In this document: piece after piece, positions 22,021 through 33,229 of the stretch
Numbering within the stretch: the stretch's first letter is position 1
Layout: each line of letters starts with the position of its first letter
NCBI GenBank assembly: GCA_004431415.1
Contig: QPMI01000453.1
Location: forward strand, 310,001 to 374,000
Source of the DNA: Cyanophora paradoxa
Taxonomy: Eukaryota > Glaucocystophyceae > Cyanophorales > Cyanophoraceae
Reading direction: 5' to 3'
DNA length: 64,000 bases
Translations under genes and position numbers: made by a program
Notes under the pieces: generated by a model
Databases searched by the model: none
What the model saw: only the letters and a program-made list of their open reading frames with translations
What the model was told of the DNA's origin: nothing

Positions 22021-24211
22021 GCTCGCTCACCTGAGGTTCGGCGCCAAGCCAAGCACCGCCGCCGGCCCGCTAGCGCTGCTGCCGGCGCCGCCCACCGGAA
22101 CCAGGGCCGCTCGACCGCGGCACGCCTCGCCGGGGGCCGGGGGCCCTCCAGAAATATAAGGCGAGCGATTGAACCTCAGGGCCGGGCGTGCCGACGAGGG
22201 GCGCCGGCTCCCGGGCGCGCGACGAGGGGCGCAGAGGGGTCGGGCTGGGTGGGAAGGAGGGGGAAGGGGGGAGGGGGGGGGGGGAGGGGGGAGGCGCCCG
22301 ACGAGGGGCCGGGCCGCCGCGGCGCCTGGCCTTCCCCCCTCAAGCGCGGGCCCTCGCGATCGCTGCGAAGAAATCGCGGGAGATCCGTGAGCGACTGCCG
22401 CGTACGCGACCGGGGGGGGGGGGGGGGGGGGGGGGGGGCGGGGGGGGGGGGGCGAACCTGAGGGCCGAAGACATCGCGGGCGCTCCGTGAGCGTCGAGAA
22501 GTCGAGGGGAAGACAGCGGCGGCCGGGCCGACGGCCCGGGCCGCCCAGCCCCGGCCCCGGCCGCGAACCCGGGACAAAGCTCGATCGAGGTCGCCGCCCG
22601 GCCAAGCCCGTCGGCGATGGCCGAGCGCGGACCTGGCCGGGGAGGCCGCGAACCCGGCCGAGGGGGAGACGGCGGCGGCCGGGCCGAGACAGCCGCCCGC
22701 CGGGCCCCCTGCGCCATAGCTCGAGGAGGCGTCGCCGACGGACTCGCCCAGGGCGCCGATCGCCCGCCGCCTCCTCTTCCCGTCGCCCGCCCGCCCGCCC
22801 GGCGCCGGGGCGGAGCGTTGCAGCGGTTCCGGGGCGACTGTGGCGGCCGGCCCGCGGCGCCCGCCCGCCGCCCGCCCGCGCCCCTCGAGCGCCCGCCGCC
22901 CGCCCGCCCCCGTCCGCGCGGGCGCCCGCCCCCTCGAGCGGCGTCGCCTGATCCCCCGCCCCGGCCCCCCGCCGGCGTTCTTGGAGACCTTTGCGCAGGG
23001 AGTGCAGGGGAGGGTGACGCCGCGCGCCTGATCCACCGCCCCCCGCCCCCCGCCGGCGTTCTTGGAGACTTTCGGCGCAGGCGTACCCCCTCTCCCGCAC
23101 CGCCCGCGACCTGCGCTCTGTCGCTTTTCAGCCCTCCTCGCGGTCGGGGGGGGGGGGGGGTGGGGGCCCGACGGCCTCGAAGCAGGGGTACTGGCGCTTC
23201 AGGCGTGCGGACGTGGACGGAGCGGAGCGTACCGTCGGACTTGCCGTGCTGGAAAGGGGCGCGCAAAAGTTCAACGGGGTCCTGGGGCGAAGGCCGGGTC
23301 TGGATGGGGTAGGGGGGGTACGGGTATTTTGGACGGACCCCCACGGCGTGCCGCACACCGTTCGATCGGGAACGTCAAGGAGATTCCAGCGGTGCAGCCG
23401 CGGGGGCACGGCGGCGCCGTGACGGAGGGGTACATCGAAAAAACTGATTGGCCGGGGCGTGAGGGAGGGAGGCAGGCAGCGGCTCGAAGATAGCGGCCTG
23501 GGAGCGAAGCGCACCCGTACGCAGCGAGGGCGTGCGAAGTGAGAGCATGCTGGGTCGGGTTTGAGCCTCGCTCGCCCGAGCCGACGGGCCGTCCGCCCGC
23601 AAGCGCGCCCCAGCCCTTTCCGCGCGTCCTGCCGATGCCGGACCGTATCAGAAGCGCTCCAAGCGCGCTCTGTGGCGAATATGTGGCGCGTACCGGACAG
23701 ACGTGCGAAACGGAGACTTGGCGGCGGGCGAGCGCGGGGGCACTCCTCAAATCGCACGGGCGACAACGGGCGCATAGAGTGCTAAGCTTGCAATTGCAAT
23801 CGAGCATTTGGCGCCGCTGAGCTAAGAGCAGCATCTGGCATCTGCGGCGAGCCGCTCAGCTCGCTTTCTTCGAGGCGCATCTGGAGCCGGGGACGGGCGC
23901 GCACCTGCTCCAATCTAGCCCGTACGCGTGTCCGGGACTAACCGGCGAGGAGCCCGGGTGTTGCACCGGACGATGAATGTGGATCGATCGAATCGAACGC
24001 GGCGCGAGGGCTGCAGGGACCACGAGCGGACGCAGATTAGCTACAGCGATCAATCTCGTGCACTTAAGCTTGCAATTCATTGCATGGGGGACGTGCCGAT
24101 CGGGCAGAGCGCAGTCCACTTGCGTACCCCCCTCGTTGGTAAGGGCCTCTTGCGAACCTCCTGACGGGTGGCGCGGACGATCGAAAACTCTTCGCCGGCG
24201 GGAGGGGTGCG
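22021..24211. other. Very GC-rich region without a supported gene
   Basis: Open frames on both strands are long only because the sequence is nearly free of A/T. The predicted peptides are Arg/Pro/Gly runs. It contains a G tract at 22,412-22,438 continued at 22,440-22,452, a tandem duplication at 22,948-23,090, and G runs near 23,145. The 5' leader of the PHR1-like gene probably lies near 24,000-24,211. Confidence 0.5.
22948..23090 (+). repeat. Tandem duplication, unit about 80 bases
   Basis: Two adjacent copies share CCGCCGGCGTTCTTGGAGAC preceded by CCTGATCC and followed by a GCGCAGG string. The second copy has lost the GGGAGTGCAGGGGAGGG part. Confidence 0.75.
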
Positions 24212-27200
24212 ATGGCGTCGGGGTCCGGCACCTCCCCGTCGGCCGAGAGCGCAGCAACAGACGTCAAGATCGAAGCAGCGTCTCCGGTCGGACCAGAGCA
24301 TCGGCATCATCAGCACATTTGCACATCGCGTACGCAGGCCGTCGCGGCGCGTGCCATGAAGGAGCACCTCAGCCCCGATTCCCAGCCATGCGAGTGCCCC
24401 GTGTCCGAGGATTGCATGCTGGACGACCTCTTCTCGTGCTGCGATGCCCTTGGGCCGGAATGCGATTGCGACTGTATCCCGCTCGCATTGCCCGGCGAGA
24501 TCGCCGCGCCGGGAGACGCGCTGGCCCCAAATGATGGGCTGCGCGTCGCGTCTTCCTCGGAGGGCGCTACGTGCATCAAGGCGCATGGATCGGAACTTCA
24601 CTGGCATTTTGAAGAGGTTCGCTGCTCTCGAGCGCGTTCAAACTTCGGTGATCCTCACCTCACTCTCCTTGGCAGAATCACGCCTTCTTCGCCGACAGCG
24701 GCTGCGTGCCAGCGCTGTGCCCCGGCGATGTTGCGAGGTTCGCGTCAGCGCCGTCGGCGGAGGATGCCCTCGCGTGCGAGCTGGAGGGCCACCACCACGC
24801 GCACCACCAGCACCAGCCGGATCAGCCGCAGCTTTTCGTTCCGACCGAGACCCTCGACAGCCTGAGCGGCGTCATATTTCCCGGCTGCTCGCTGGGGCCC
24901 GCGGTCCAGTGCTGGAGCAGCCACGCGGCGGCGCCCGGCTGCGATCGCGCCGACCCGTTCGCGCCAGCGGTAGTCGCGGAATCGGCGTCGCCGGCGCCCA
25001 TGGATCTCGTTCCTACCGGTGACGGGCAGGCGCCGACGCGCTCGACGACGCCGCCCGAGGCGAGCCCCGCGGTCCGACCGCACCACCACCACATCATCCA
25101 CCACCACCACCCGAACCCCTTCCGCACCCTTTCGATCTCGGACTCGGAGCACGCTCCGACCGAGTCTTCCCCGCCCGCTTCCCACAACCCCTCACCCTCC
25201 CCGGTCGCCTCCTGCAGCTCGCACCGCCTCTCCGCGAGCCCCACCTCCGCGCCGGCCCTCTGCTGGCAAGCGCACGTGACGCGCCCCGGCAAAAGGAAGA
25301 CGCCTTGCACCATCCACTCGGCTTCTGACTCCGGAGCCGGCTCACCATCCTGCTCGCCCTGCCCGCCCCCCCGCTGTCCCATCCACGGCTCCGCCGCCGC
25401 GCCCGCAAAGGCCGCGGTGCTCAGGCCATCGCCCTTCGCCTGCCCCGTGGTCAGTTCCTTTTCTTCCGTTTCCTCTCCTTTCCTCTGAGAACGAGGATGA
25501 CGGCAGGCACGAGCGGAGTCGCCTCGGATGCTTACAGTGCGCGCGGCGGCGAGACGCGAAAGCTTAGCTGCGGGCGGCGGAGGCTCCGCGGCCTCAACGG
25601 CCGCGATCGTCAGCAGCGCCTCGTCGATGATGGGGTCCACCCCCTCGTCCGGGGACGAGGCCACCGCGCCCGCGAGCCCCGCGGGGCGCCCGCCTCGCTC
25701 CCTGTCCTCACCGACGCCCTCGGACGCGACCGACGCGTCCTCGCTCGCCGCCTCCGCCGGCGGCGGCGGCGGCGAGCTGGGGCCGCGGCGGAGGGGCCGC
25801 CGCCCGCGGAGCATGATGCCGGATCCGGCGAGCATCGTGCCGCTCGCCCCCACCGGCCAGCTCTCCGTTGTCTTTGCACCCCTCGAGCCGGGACAGTCGG
25901 GCCCCGTGCGCCCCGCCCCGCCCCGCCCGGTTCGTCCATCTGACGGGCTGCGGCGTCGCCGCGCTGCGCTGCGCAGTCGGAGGGCAAGCGGCGGCTCGTG
26001 TGGACGACCGAGCTCCACGATCACTTCGTTCGCGCGGTCGAGCACCTCGGCATCGAGCGTGCGCTACCCCACCCCCTTTCCCCCCCCCTCTTATTTGATC
26101 TGATCTGATCTGATTCCGCGGCGCCAGGGGCCACTCCCAAGGCCGTTCTCAGCGTGATGGGCATCGAGGACCTGCGCCTAGAGCACATCAAGAGCCACCT
26201 GCAGGTATACTGTACCCCCGGTCTCTCGCCCCTTTCTTCTCTCTGAAAGCCGTACCCGGCAGAAATACCGTGTCTCGCTGCGCAAGGGCCTCGAGTACAT
26301 CGCCGACGAGAACGAGGAGGCGCGGAGCCCTCTGGGCGAGCCGGCGTCGGCGGCGGCGGCCCCGGCCCCGGCGCAGTCCCCGCGCGCCGCGCCCCCCGCG
26401 GCGTCGGGTTCCGGACCCTCGACTCCGTCCTCGACCATCGCTTCGCCCCGGGGCCTCGCCCCGCCGCCTCCGCCGCCTCAGCTTCCGCCGCCGCCGCCGC
26501 CGCCGCAACTGGCGCTTCTCCCGTCCGACCCCGTCTCGTCACGCCTTGCTGAGCTCGAGAGACAGGTGCGCTTGTTTCGCCGGCGTTGGGGCCGCGTTTC
26601 GGGAAGGGTTTGGGGGCGGCGGGGACATTTTCGGGTGGGTTTTGGGGGTTATTTCACTGCTTCTTTTTCATTGAAGGCCTCTTCGATATGATAGATACCA
26701 AACGTGTGGGATCGCGATGGGCTCCGGCCCGCGTGATTGAAAATACGTCTTTTTCAGGGCACTGATCGTTGGCCGCGCATTTCGTTTCATTTCCTAACTC
26801 TATTTCATTGAAGGCCGCTTCGATATGATAGATACCAAACGTGTGGGATCGCGATGGGCTCCGGCCCGCGTGATTGAAAATACGTCTTTTTCAGGGCACT
26901 GATCGTTGGCCGCGCATTTCGTTTCATTTCCTAACTCTATTTCATTGAAGGCCGCTTCGATATGATAGATACCAAACGTGTGGGATCGCGATGGGCTCCG
27001 GCCCGCGTGATTGAAAATACGTCTTTTTCAGGGCACTGATCGTTGGCCGCGCATTTCGTTTCATTTCCTAACTCTATTTCATTGAAGGCCGCTTCGATAT
27101 GATAGATACCAAACGTGTGGGATCGCGATGGGCTCCGGCCCGCGTGATTGAAAATACGTCTTTTTCAGGGCACTGATCGTTGGCCGCGCATTTCGTTTCA

Positions 27201-27704
27201 TTTCCTGACTCTATTTCATTGAAGGCCGCTTCGATATGATAGATACCAAACGTGTGGGATCGCGATGGGCTCCGGCCCGCGTGATTGAAAATACGTCTTT
27301 TTCAGGGCACTGATCGTTGGCCGCGCATTTCGTTTCATTTCCTAACTCTATTTCACTGAAGGCCGCTTCGATATGATAGATACCAAACGTGTGGGATCGC
27401 GATGGGCTCCGGCCCGCGTGATTGAAAATACGTCTTTTTCAGGGCACTGATCGTTAGCAGGCCTTAGAGCAGTTTCTTTCTCCCCTCGCCTCGTTTCCAC
27501 CACCCGAGTCAAAGCTGACTGACGTACCCCTTTCTTCTTCTTCGTTCGCAGCTCGAGGCGGAGCGGAGGGCCCGGACGGAGCTGCAGGCGGCGCTGGACG
27601 CCGAGCGGAAGGCGCGGGCGGCGGTGGAGGGCGAGCTCGCGCGCCACAGGCAGGCGGCCCTGGCCGCCGCGTCCCTGCTGGCGACCACGACCGCCCAGAA
27701 GTGA
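24212..27704 (+). CDS. PHR1/PSR1-like GARP (MYB-CC) transcription factor with Cys/His-rich N-terminus
   Basis: Exon 1 (from ATG 24,212) carries a Cys-rich run (CECPVSEDC...CCDALGPECDCDC). A 60-base intron joins it to NHAFFADSGCVPALCPGD and a His-rich GHHHAHHQHQ; a second run, HHHHIIHHHH, lies near 25,085. A Ser/Pro/Ala-rich middle follows. The DNA-binding domain spans 25,975-26,290 in three exons: KRRLVWTTELHDHFVRAVEH, GIERATPKAVLSVMGIEDLR, then SHLQKYR. This is the GARP pattern of phosphate-starvation regulators (ATPK.VL...HVKSHLQKYR in plants). The last exon (27,552-27,704) gives AELERQLEAERRARTELQAA and then LATTTAQK, a coiled coil in the place where MYB-CC proteins carry theirs. Splice joins are phase-consistent throughout. 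In plants and green algae such factors act as dimers in the nucleus on phosphate genes; a role in phosphate or metal response here is inference. Confidence 0.85.
26664..27456 (+). repeat. 137-bp tandem repeat, about 5.8 copies, inside the last intron of the PHR1-like gene
   Basis: The string AAGGCC within TTCATTGAAGGCCGCTTCG recurs at 26,674, 26,811, 26,948, 27,085, 27,222 and 27,359, exactly 137 bases apart. Copies differ by only one or two bases. Each unit holds a pyrimidine run ending TCTTTTTCAG, resembling a splice acceptor, and GTGTGGG and GTGATTG strings that could act as donors. The array fills most of the 986-base intron (26,566-27,551). Confidence 0.95.
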
Positions 27705-28026
27705 TCGATCGTCCCGGCTTCTCCTCCTTCTTCTTTGATTCAGGGCATAGGCTTTCGCAATAGGCAGGCGGCCCTGGCCGCGGCGTCCCTGCTAGCGACC
27801 ACCGTCGCCCAGAAGTGATCGATCGTCCCGGCTTCTCCTCCTTCTTCTTTGATTCAGGGCATAGGCTTTCGCAGGAGGCAGGCGGCCCTGGCCGCGGCGT
27901 CCCTGCTAGCGACCACCGTCGCCCAGAAGTGATCTTCTTAGCGGCTTCTCGTACTCCTCCTCCTCCTTCGCCGAGTCGACTTCTTCAATTCAGGGCGTAG
28001 GCCTAGGCTTCTGCCGCCTTCTTCCG

Positions 28027-28057
<31 letters not shown>

Positions 28058-28125
28058 TCTGTTAGGCGGCCCTTGCCGCCGCGTCCCTGCTGCCGACCAC
28101 CGCCACCGCCCAGAAGTGACCGGCC
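27651..28125 (+). repeat. Tandem copies of the terminal exon and 3' end of the PHR1-like gene
   Basis: The segment encoding RQAALAAASLLATTTAQK and its stop recurs at 27,651 (real exon end), 27,765, 27,879 and about 28,063. Spacing is 114, 114 and 184 bases; the last gap is enlarged by a 30-base C tract at 28,027-28,056. Each copy keeps the frame to the TGA and is preceded by an acceptor-like CAATAG, CAGGAG or GTTAG. They may be alternative last exons or a repeated 3' UTR. Confidence 0.85.
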
Positions 28126-29170
28126 CGGCCCGGCGGCTTCTCCTCCTTCTCCTTCTCCTTTCTTCTTCTTCGATGCAGGGCGTTGGCTTCCGCCGCCCGG
28201 CCACGCCCTGTTGTAGACCTGTGCGTGTGTTGTTATGGTAACTATTCGTGTCTGAGTAGTTTCAAATAGGCCGTGTCGTTCTTTATTGTTGAACGAATGC
28301 GAGTTATTTCCGCGCGATGCTAATTATAACCGTCAACAGCACTGCAGCTGCAATCGTGCGCTGTAATTATATAACCACTTGGGACGCATGTATGCAGCAG
28401 TTCTAGATCTCTACTAGCTTTTGTTAATCATATAACGCGGATCGCGATCATCGAGCGGCGGGAATTACATACGAACTGTTCATGATAATTCAATTTGGTC
28501 CGATATCGATCGATATCCGGTCCCGTGGCCCTATATATCTAGATCTATATATATGGGGCGCCGGCGCAGTCCCGTGGCCCCCGAGCTCCCTAATTTTAAG
28601 TACTATATATTTAGTTAACGTGGACTGGCATCCCTTTCCGCGAGCTCGGCCCCGGCTGGGCCCGGCGGGGGCGCATAAACGGCATCCCCAATTTTAATTG
28701 CAACGTGGACTGACAAGCATAAGTACAGCCCTAGGCCTTTCCGCGGATTTCGAAGCTGGCTGAGCAATGAACTGGCTCAGGTCGCAGACGTCGACGCGGC
28801 CCGTTTGCGTCACGCGCCCAGCGTATGAATTGCTGTTGGTCGAGCGCTACCTATAGCTCGAGGTGTCGTAAGGCAGGATCTAGATCTAAATCAATATTGG
28901 AGGCCAGAGATTGTGCGTGGTTATCTATATAGCTAGATCTGGCCATGAACGTTAACAGATCTAGACTCTTGCTATTGAGACTAGATGCACATGTGCACAT
29001 GAATTCGAACTGCCACAGTGCAGCTCGGGATCGCAATAGTACTCATCAAATTAATTTTGAATGACTCATGATCACTGTACATGCATATGTGTAACAGTGT
29101 GATATCGATCATCGGATATATATCGATCATGATCATGATCATGAGTCAGTGAATTGAACTGCAGCTGCAA
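28126..29170. other. AT-richer intergenic region rich in short palindromes
   Basis: No gene is seen. Many six-base palindromes occur (AGATCT, GATATC, CATATG, TGATCA); GATCATGATCATGATCATGA lies near 29,125. The 3' end of the PHR1-like transcript presumably lies at the left edge. Confidence 0.4.
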
Positions 29171-29850
29171 TTAGAAGGCGTCGACCTCGAGGCCGTCGTC
29201 GCCAGCGAGCATCTGCCCGAACCAAAGGCGATCAGTATTATAATTAATGCATATGCATATGGCCGTCTCGGGTCTAGATTTGCCCCATATGCGTGCGGCG
29301 AGTCGCCGGCGAGGCTTTCGATCGGGACTCCGGGAAGCTTTCAAGTTTTAAGCGCACCGCGGCCTCGGCCTCCATCTCGGCCTCCAGTTCGGCCATCGAG
29401 AGCTCCGCCTCGAACTCCAACTCCTCCGCGCTCACGACCTGCATGCCCCGGCCAGGCGTACGCGTTAACGTTGAGGGCAGATGTAGGTCTAGGCCTGATA
29501 TCGATCGCGATATCGATGCTGCATGCATATGCATATGCGCAGATCGTTAACGTTGAGTCTAGAGCGCACTGCGGCACGCACCAGCGACTCGTCGTCAAGC
29601 TGCGAAGTGGGGTAGCAGTACCCGTCATAAGCCACACGCTTAGTCGAAGTCGTAAGTGCGCCCTTGCAGTACGACTTCGCGTCCGTCAAGGTCGACTTGG
29701 TCGCGTAGATCGCAGTCGTGCCGGTGCAAGTGGAGTTGGAGAAGCAGTACGCAGCTGCAGGCACGAGGGCCGCGTTACTATTGCGACGCACTGCGCCGCG
29801 CCGCCCGGCGGCGGCGCGCAGGTTGAGAATTTCGCAAACATACTCGGCAT
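29171..29850 (-). CDS. Small Cys-containing protein G (paralogue of 31.6-kb gene), 5' end unresolved
   Basis: An exon at about 29,790-29,582 reads AAAYCFSNSTCTGTTAIYAT, then SYCKGALTTSTKRVAYDGYC and PTSQLDDESL. It splices to an acidic exon (about 29,439-29,360; VVSAEELEFEAELSMAELEA) and to a last exon, MLAGDDGLEVDAF, with TAA at 29,171-29,173. Four cysteines (CFS, STCT, YCK, YCY) match those of the divergent gene at 31.6 kb, which also has an acidic exon next. Cys-pair spacing suggests two disulfides and a secreted protein, but no signal peptide exon was found; the upstream open frame to 29,950 lacks an ATG. Function unknown. Confidence 0.5.
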
Positions 29851-29950
29851 CTTGAGAGCGCGTGGCGGTGGAGGCGGGGCTGGCTAGCGCTTCTTTCTTT
29901 GACCGTCGGACTGGGAGTCTGCGCAGCTGCAGCTGGGATCTCGAGCTCAA

Positions 29951-31635
29951 GACAGCAAATTTTGCTAGGCCCGCGGCCCAAGCTTAAGCGGGCCACGCGG
30001 CCCACGCGTACTAGTAGCTACTAGCTACTAGTATAGCTTCGCTTCGGAGAAGTTCGGACCGAATCGGACTCCGGGACGCCTACAATAGCTAGTAGGCTAC
30101 TATTACAGTAGTGCTCGGTAGGCTATTGCAGTTACTTTAATACAGTATCGGAAGGCTACGGAAGCTCGCGAAAACTTGAAAACAATTGCAAGTGCGAAAA
30201 ACAATCGATATACCGTGCAACACTAGCTTAGGTAATGCGCGCACTTAAGTAATGCGGTCCCAAATTAATGCATTTTTTGGTGACAAAACGCATTAATTTG
30301 GGACCGCATTAATATTGATACGTCACCGGTTTAATTTGTACACATACGTACACATACGTACACATACATACGTTATAACGCAGCCAAAAAGCTTCAAAAC
30401 GCATTAATTCGGTGCCAAAACGCATGAGGGGTCCGGGTCCAAAAGCGCATTGATTTCTGGCGCATTAATTAAGTGTTACACGGTACATATATATCATGAT
30501 CATCATATGCATGACTCACAGTGATCTGCAGAACTTCGTTGTTTTCGGAAATTTGCAGCCTGCAAGCTTTATCCTAGTATCATAAGCGCTGCCGGCGCCT
30601 GCGCCGCTCAGCGGCTGCGCGCCAAGCGACATTTCCTTAAAAACATTTCCCCGTTGTTTTTCGGATCGGAGTACGGACTGTACGGCGGTACACTCGAACG
30701 GAAGGAGGATCGTCCTCGGAGGTCTTCCGAGCCCTTGGAGGCAAAAACAATCTACCGGGTATCCATCAGGGAGCCTCGGACTCTGCTCGGAGCCTCGGAC
30801 TCAGCCTCGGAGGCTCGATCCGCCGGGCCGGATTAAAAAATATTCCGGATCCGACGCGGCTCGCAACTTGATCATGAGTCGCGAGCTCGCGTCGACGTCG
30901 CCTCGCGACTCGAGTCGCGAGTCGCGATCGCCTTATCTACTAGCTACTAGTAGCTAGTACCAGTAGATCACAATTGCAAATTTCACAATTGCAAGGGGAG
31001 CCTGGCCATGGGGACCGGCCGCGGAGGGCCTGGGACTGGAAGGCTGCCAGGCTGGCCGCTGGCCCTGTCTGGGACGTCGACTCCGGATCCAGGAGTCCAG
31101 GGCCCAGGCCCCAGGCTCGAGCCTCCAGGCTCCCGGGAGGCCTCTAGATCTCCAGTCCTAAGACTCCTAACCGGGAGCCTGGAGGCTCGATCGCGAGCTT
31201 TCAAGTTTTCCAGGGCCACGGCGGGTTAGGACTCTAGCTCAGCGGCTATAGCTATAGCCTATAGGAGCTCGACTCGGCGAGCTCGAGGCCGGGCCGGCGC
31301 CTGGCCATGGGCGCCCGGGCCGCCGCCGCCGGCGCCGGGCCGGCCCCGGCCGGCCGCGGGCCGGCGCCGGATCTAGATCGATATCCGATGATCGCAGACT
31401 CGAACGACGCAGAGGCACAGATCTAGCCCTAGTAGCTAGATCTAGATCTAGACTCTAGAGCTAGAGCCGCTGAACTGTAGTCTCACGGTCTAGATCTGTA
31501 GCCTCGGCCCTCCGGAGCACACATCAGCCCCCGCCGGGAAAACGACCGCCCGCTCTCATCAGTGAGCCTCGAGCTCGGCCGAACGGATCCGGAGCAACCT
31601 TGGACGCGTAATTACTAAGTTAAGCCTACTCCGCC
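29951..31635. other. Intergenic region between the two divergent Cys-protein genes
   Basis: Holds a perfect 21-bp inverted repeat (30,251-30,310), four to five ACATACGTAC units (30,338-30,375), several GCATTAAT strings (30,400-30,475), and dense CTAG/AGATCT palindromes (30,930-31,500). Missing 5' exons of either gene may lie here. Confidence 0.45.
30251..30310. repeat. Perfect hairpin 1: 21-bp arms, 18-base loop
   Basis: Arms at 30,251-30,271 and 30,290-30,310 are exact reverse complements (AATGCGGTCCCAAATTAATG plus C). The architecture matches hairpin 2 at 32,720-32,781. Confidence 0.9.
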
Positions 31636-32237
31636 ATGCCGATCTACACGTGCTACTCAGATTCCACCTGCACGACCTCGCTCGGCACGGTCTCCGCCGG
31701 CGGCAGTCCGGGCCAGACGTGCGGCATTTGATTTGCGCCGGCCCGGGCCGTCGATCGGCGCTTGCAATTGCAATTGCATGGCATATGTATGCATTGCCGC
31801 GGCTGTTAATGCGTGACCGCTGCGCAGATGCAAGACCATGTACACGAGCACCGTCGCATACATGCAAACGCAGCCGCAATCGATGATCGGATGCACCGCC
31901 GCCCTCCTGGACGAGGAATCGCAGGTGCGCCTGCAGCTGGCCCGGCGCCGGCGCGGCCGCCAGCCGGGGACCTGATCAGATGATTATATTTTATTTAATT
32001 AAGACCCGAGCGCGGCCGCCCACGGCCATGTATATAATCTCTTATTCAACTCGTAATTAATATTCGCGTTCGCAGCTGGTGGATGAGGTCGAGGTCGACG
32101 TCGCGGAGGGGCTCGAGGCGGATCCGGAGGCGGAGGCGGAGGCGGCCCTGGACGCGGCCGAGCTGGAGGCCGCCTCCGGATCCGAGCTCGACCAGCTGGT
32201 GCGCAGCGCCCAGATGCAGCTTTACATAGTAAATTAA
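31636..32237 (+). CDS. Small Cys-containing protein H (paralogue of 29.2-kb gene), 5' end unresolved
   Basis: The first recognised exon reads MPIYTCYSDSTCTTSLGTVS and runs to 31,719. A 108-base intron leads to 31,828-31,924 (CKTMYTSTVAYMQTQPQSMI, then GCTAALLDEESQ). A third exon from 32,076 is acidic (LVDEVEVDVAEGLEADPEAE; then AAELEAASGSELDQL) and stops at 32,237. Order, cysteine pattern and the acidic exon match gene G, so they are an inverted, divergent paralogue pair. ATG 31,636 is only the first Met of the visible exon; a signal-peptide exon upstream is likely if the protein is secreted. Function unknown. Confidence 0.5.
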
Positions 32238-33229
32238 GGAAATAGAAGCTAAGGCTCGCGATCGGCCCTGGCGCCGAGCTGAAATGGCCAGGTCTAGGCT
32301 CGAATTAAAGCTTGCGTTTGTGTCGACTTTCCTTTAATTGGCACCTTCCCCGCTCGCGATCGCGATCGGTAGGTCAACGTTGATTACGAGGCCGAGTTTC
32401 TCGCTGACGCGTGACGTGCTACGGTACGACTCGAATTCGAAGGCCCCAGCGGTAAACCTGCATGCAGCTGGCCGTTGTGATCGGCCACTCTGCATGATTT
32501 CCGCCCAACTAGTACTAGATCTGACCGTTGTGATCAAAACATCGATCGCGATCTCCACGGGGAAATTGAGCAAGGGCTCAAATTACGTTGTGATCGGCCA
32601 TTAGAAATTGAGCGTTAAATCTCGCCCGGCGGCCGTCAACGTTAACGTTGTGATCGGCCATTGCGATTTCCGCCCAGCTTCAGCTACCGTAGACGACTTA
32701 ATTACCGCGCTGACTTAAATACCGCGCTGCCAAATTACCGCGCTCAAAATTTTTATAACTCGGTAATTTGGTAGCGCGGTATTACCCCCCGGTAACCCCT
32801 TGGTCGCGAGCGGGGGCGCCTCCGCTGCTCGAAGAAGTGGGACCGCGGCCCTAGGCCTCGCGCGCCCGTGCTGTAGACGCCTTGGACGTGCACCGCTGTA
32901 ATCCAAACATAGATCTACCGGTAGATCTCTCCGAGGCTCCACAGAAAAAATTACGCAAGGACTCGAAGAGAAAAACGGGGGGGGGGGGGGGGGGGGGTCA
33001 GGTCTAGTACAGGAGGAATCCACCCGAGGGCGGGGGGGACGATGTATCTTGATGTATCATGCGAACGAGACATTACACGTGCACGTGGCGAATCACTGGC
33101 TGTAGCCGCTTACTATAGCTAAGTGCGTCGCTCGGCGGCTGGTCATGACCTCGGCGGCTGGTCATGACCTCTGCCCCGCGCGCGCCCGCACCGACCTCCG
33201 CTTCGCATTTCCGCACGGCCGCGGCCCCC
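32238..33229. other. Intergenic region with repeated short motifs
   Basis: GTTGTGATCGGCCA occurs four times (near 32,473, 32,590 and 32,650, plus the variant GTTGTGATCAAAA at 32,527). TACCGCGCT occurs several times around hairpin 2. A G tract is at 32,978-32,997. No gene is supported. Confidence 0.45.
32720..32781. repeat. Hairpin 2: 21-bp arms with one mismatch, 20-base loop
   Basis: Left arm 32,720-32,740 (TACCGCGCTGCCAAATTACC plus G) pairs with 32,761-32,781, with a single mismatch. Same arm length and nearly the same loop length as hairpin 1, but unrelated sequence. Confidence 0.85.

Noticed and set aside
22027-23356. Minus-strand open frames of 286-357 residues
   Set aside because: The sequence is so GC-rich that stops are rare. 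The peptides are Arg/Gly/Pro runs across homopolymer tracts and tandem duplications.
26664-27456. Regular repeats that might be read as a CRISPR array
   Set aside because: The units are 137 bases with no unique spacers, lie in an intron of a eukaryotic gene, and no cas-like gene is present.
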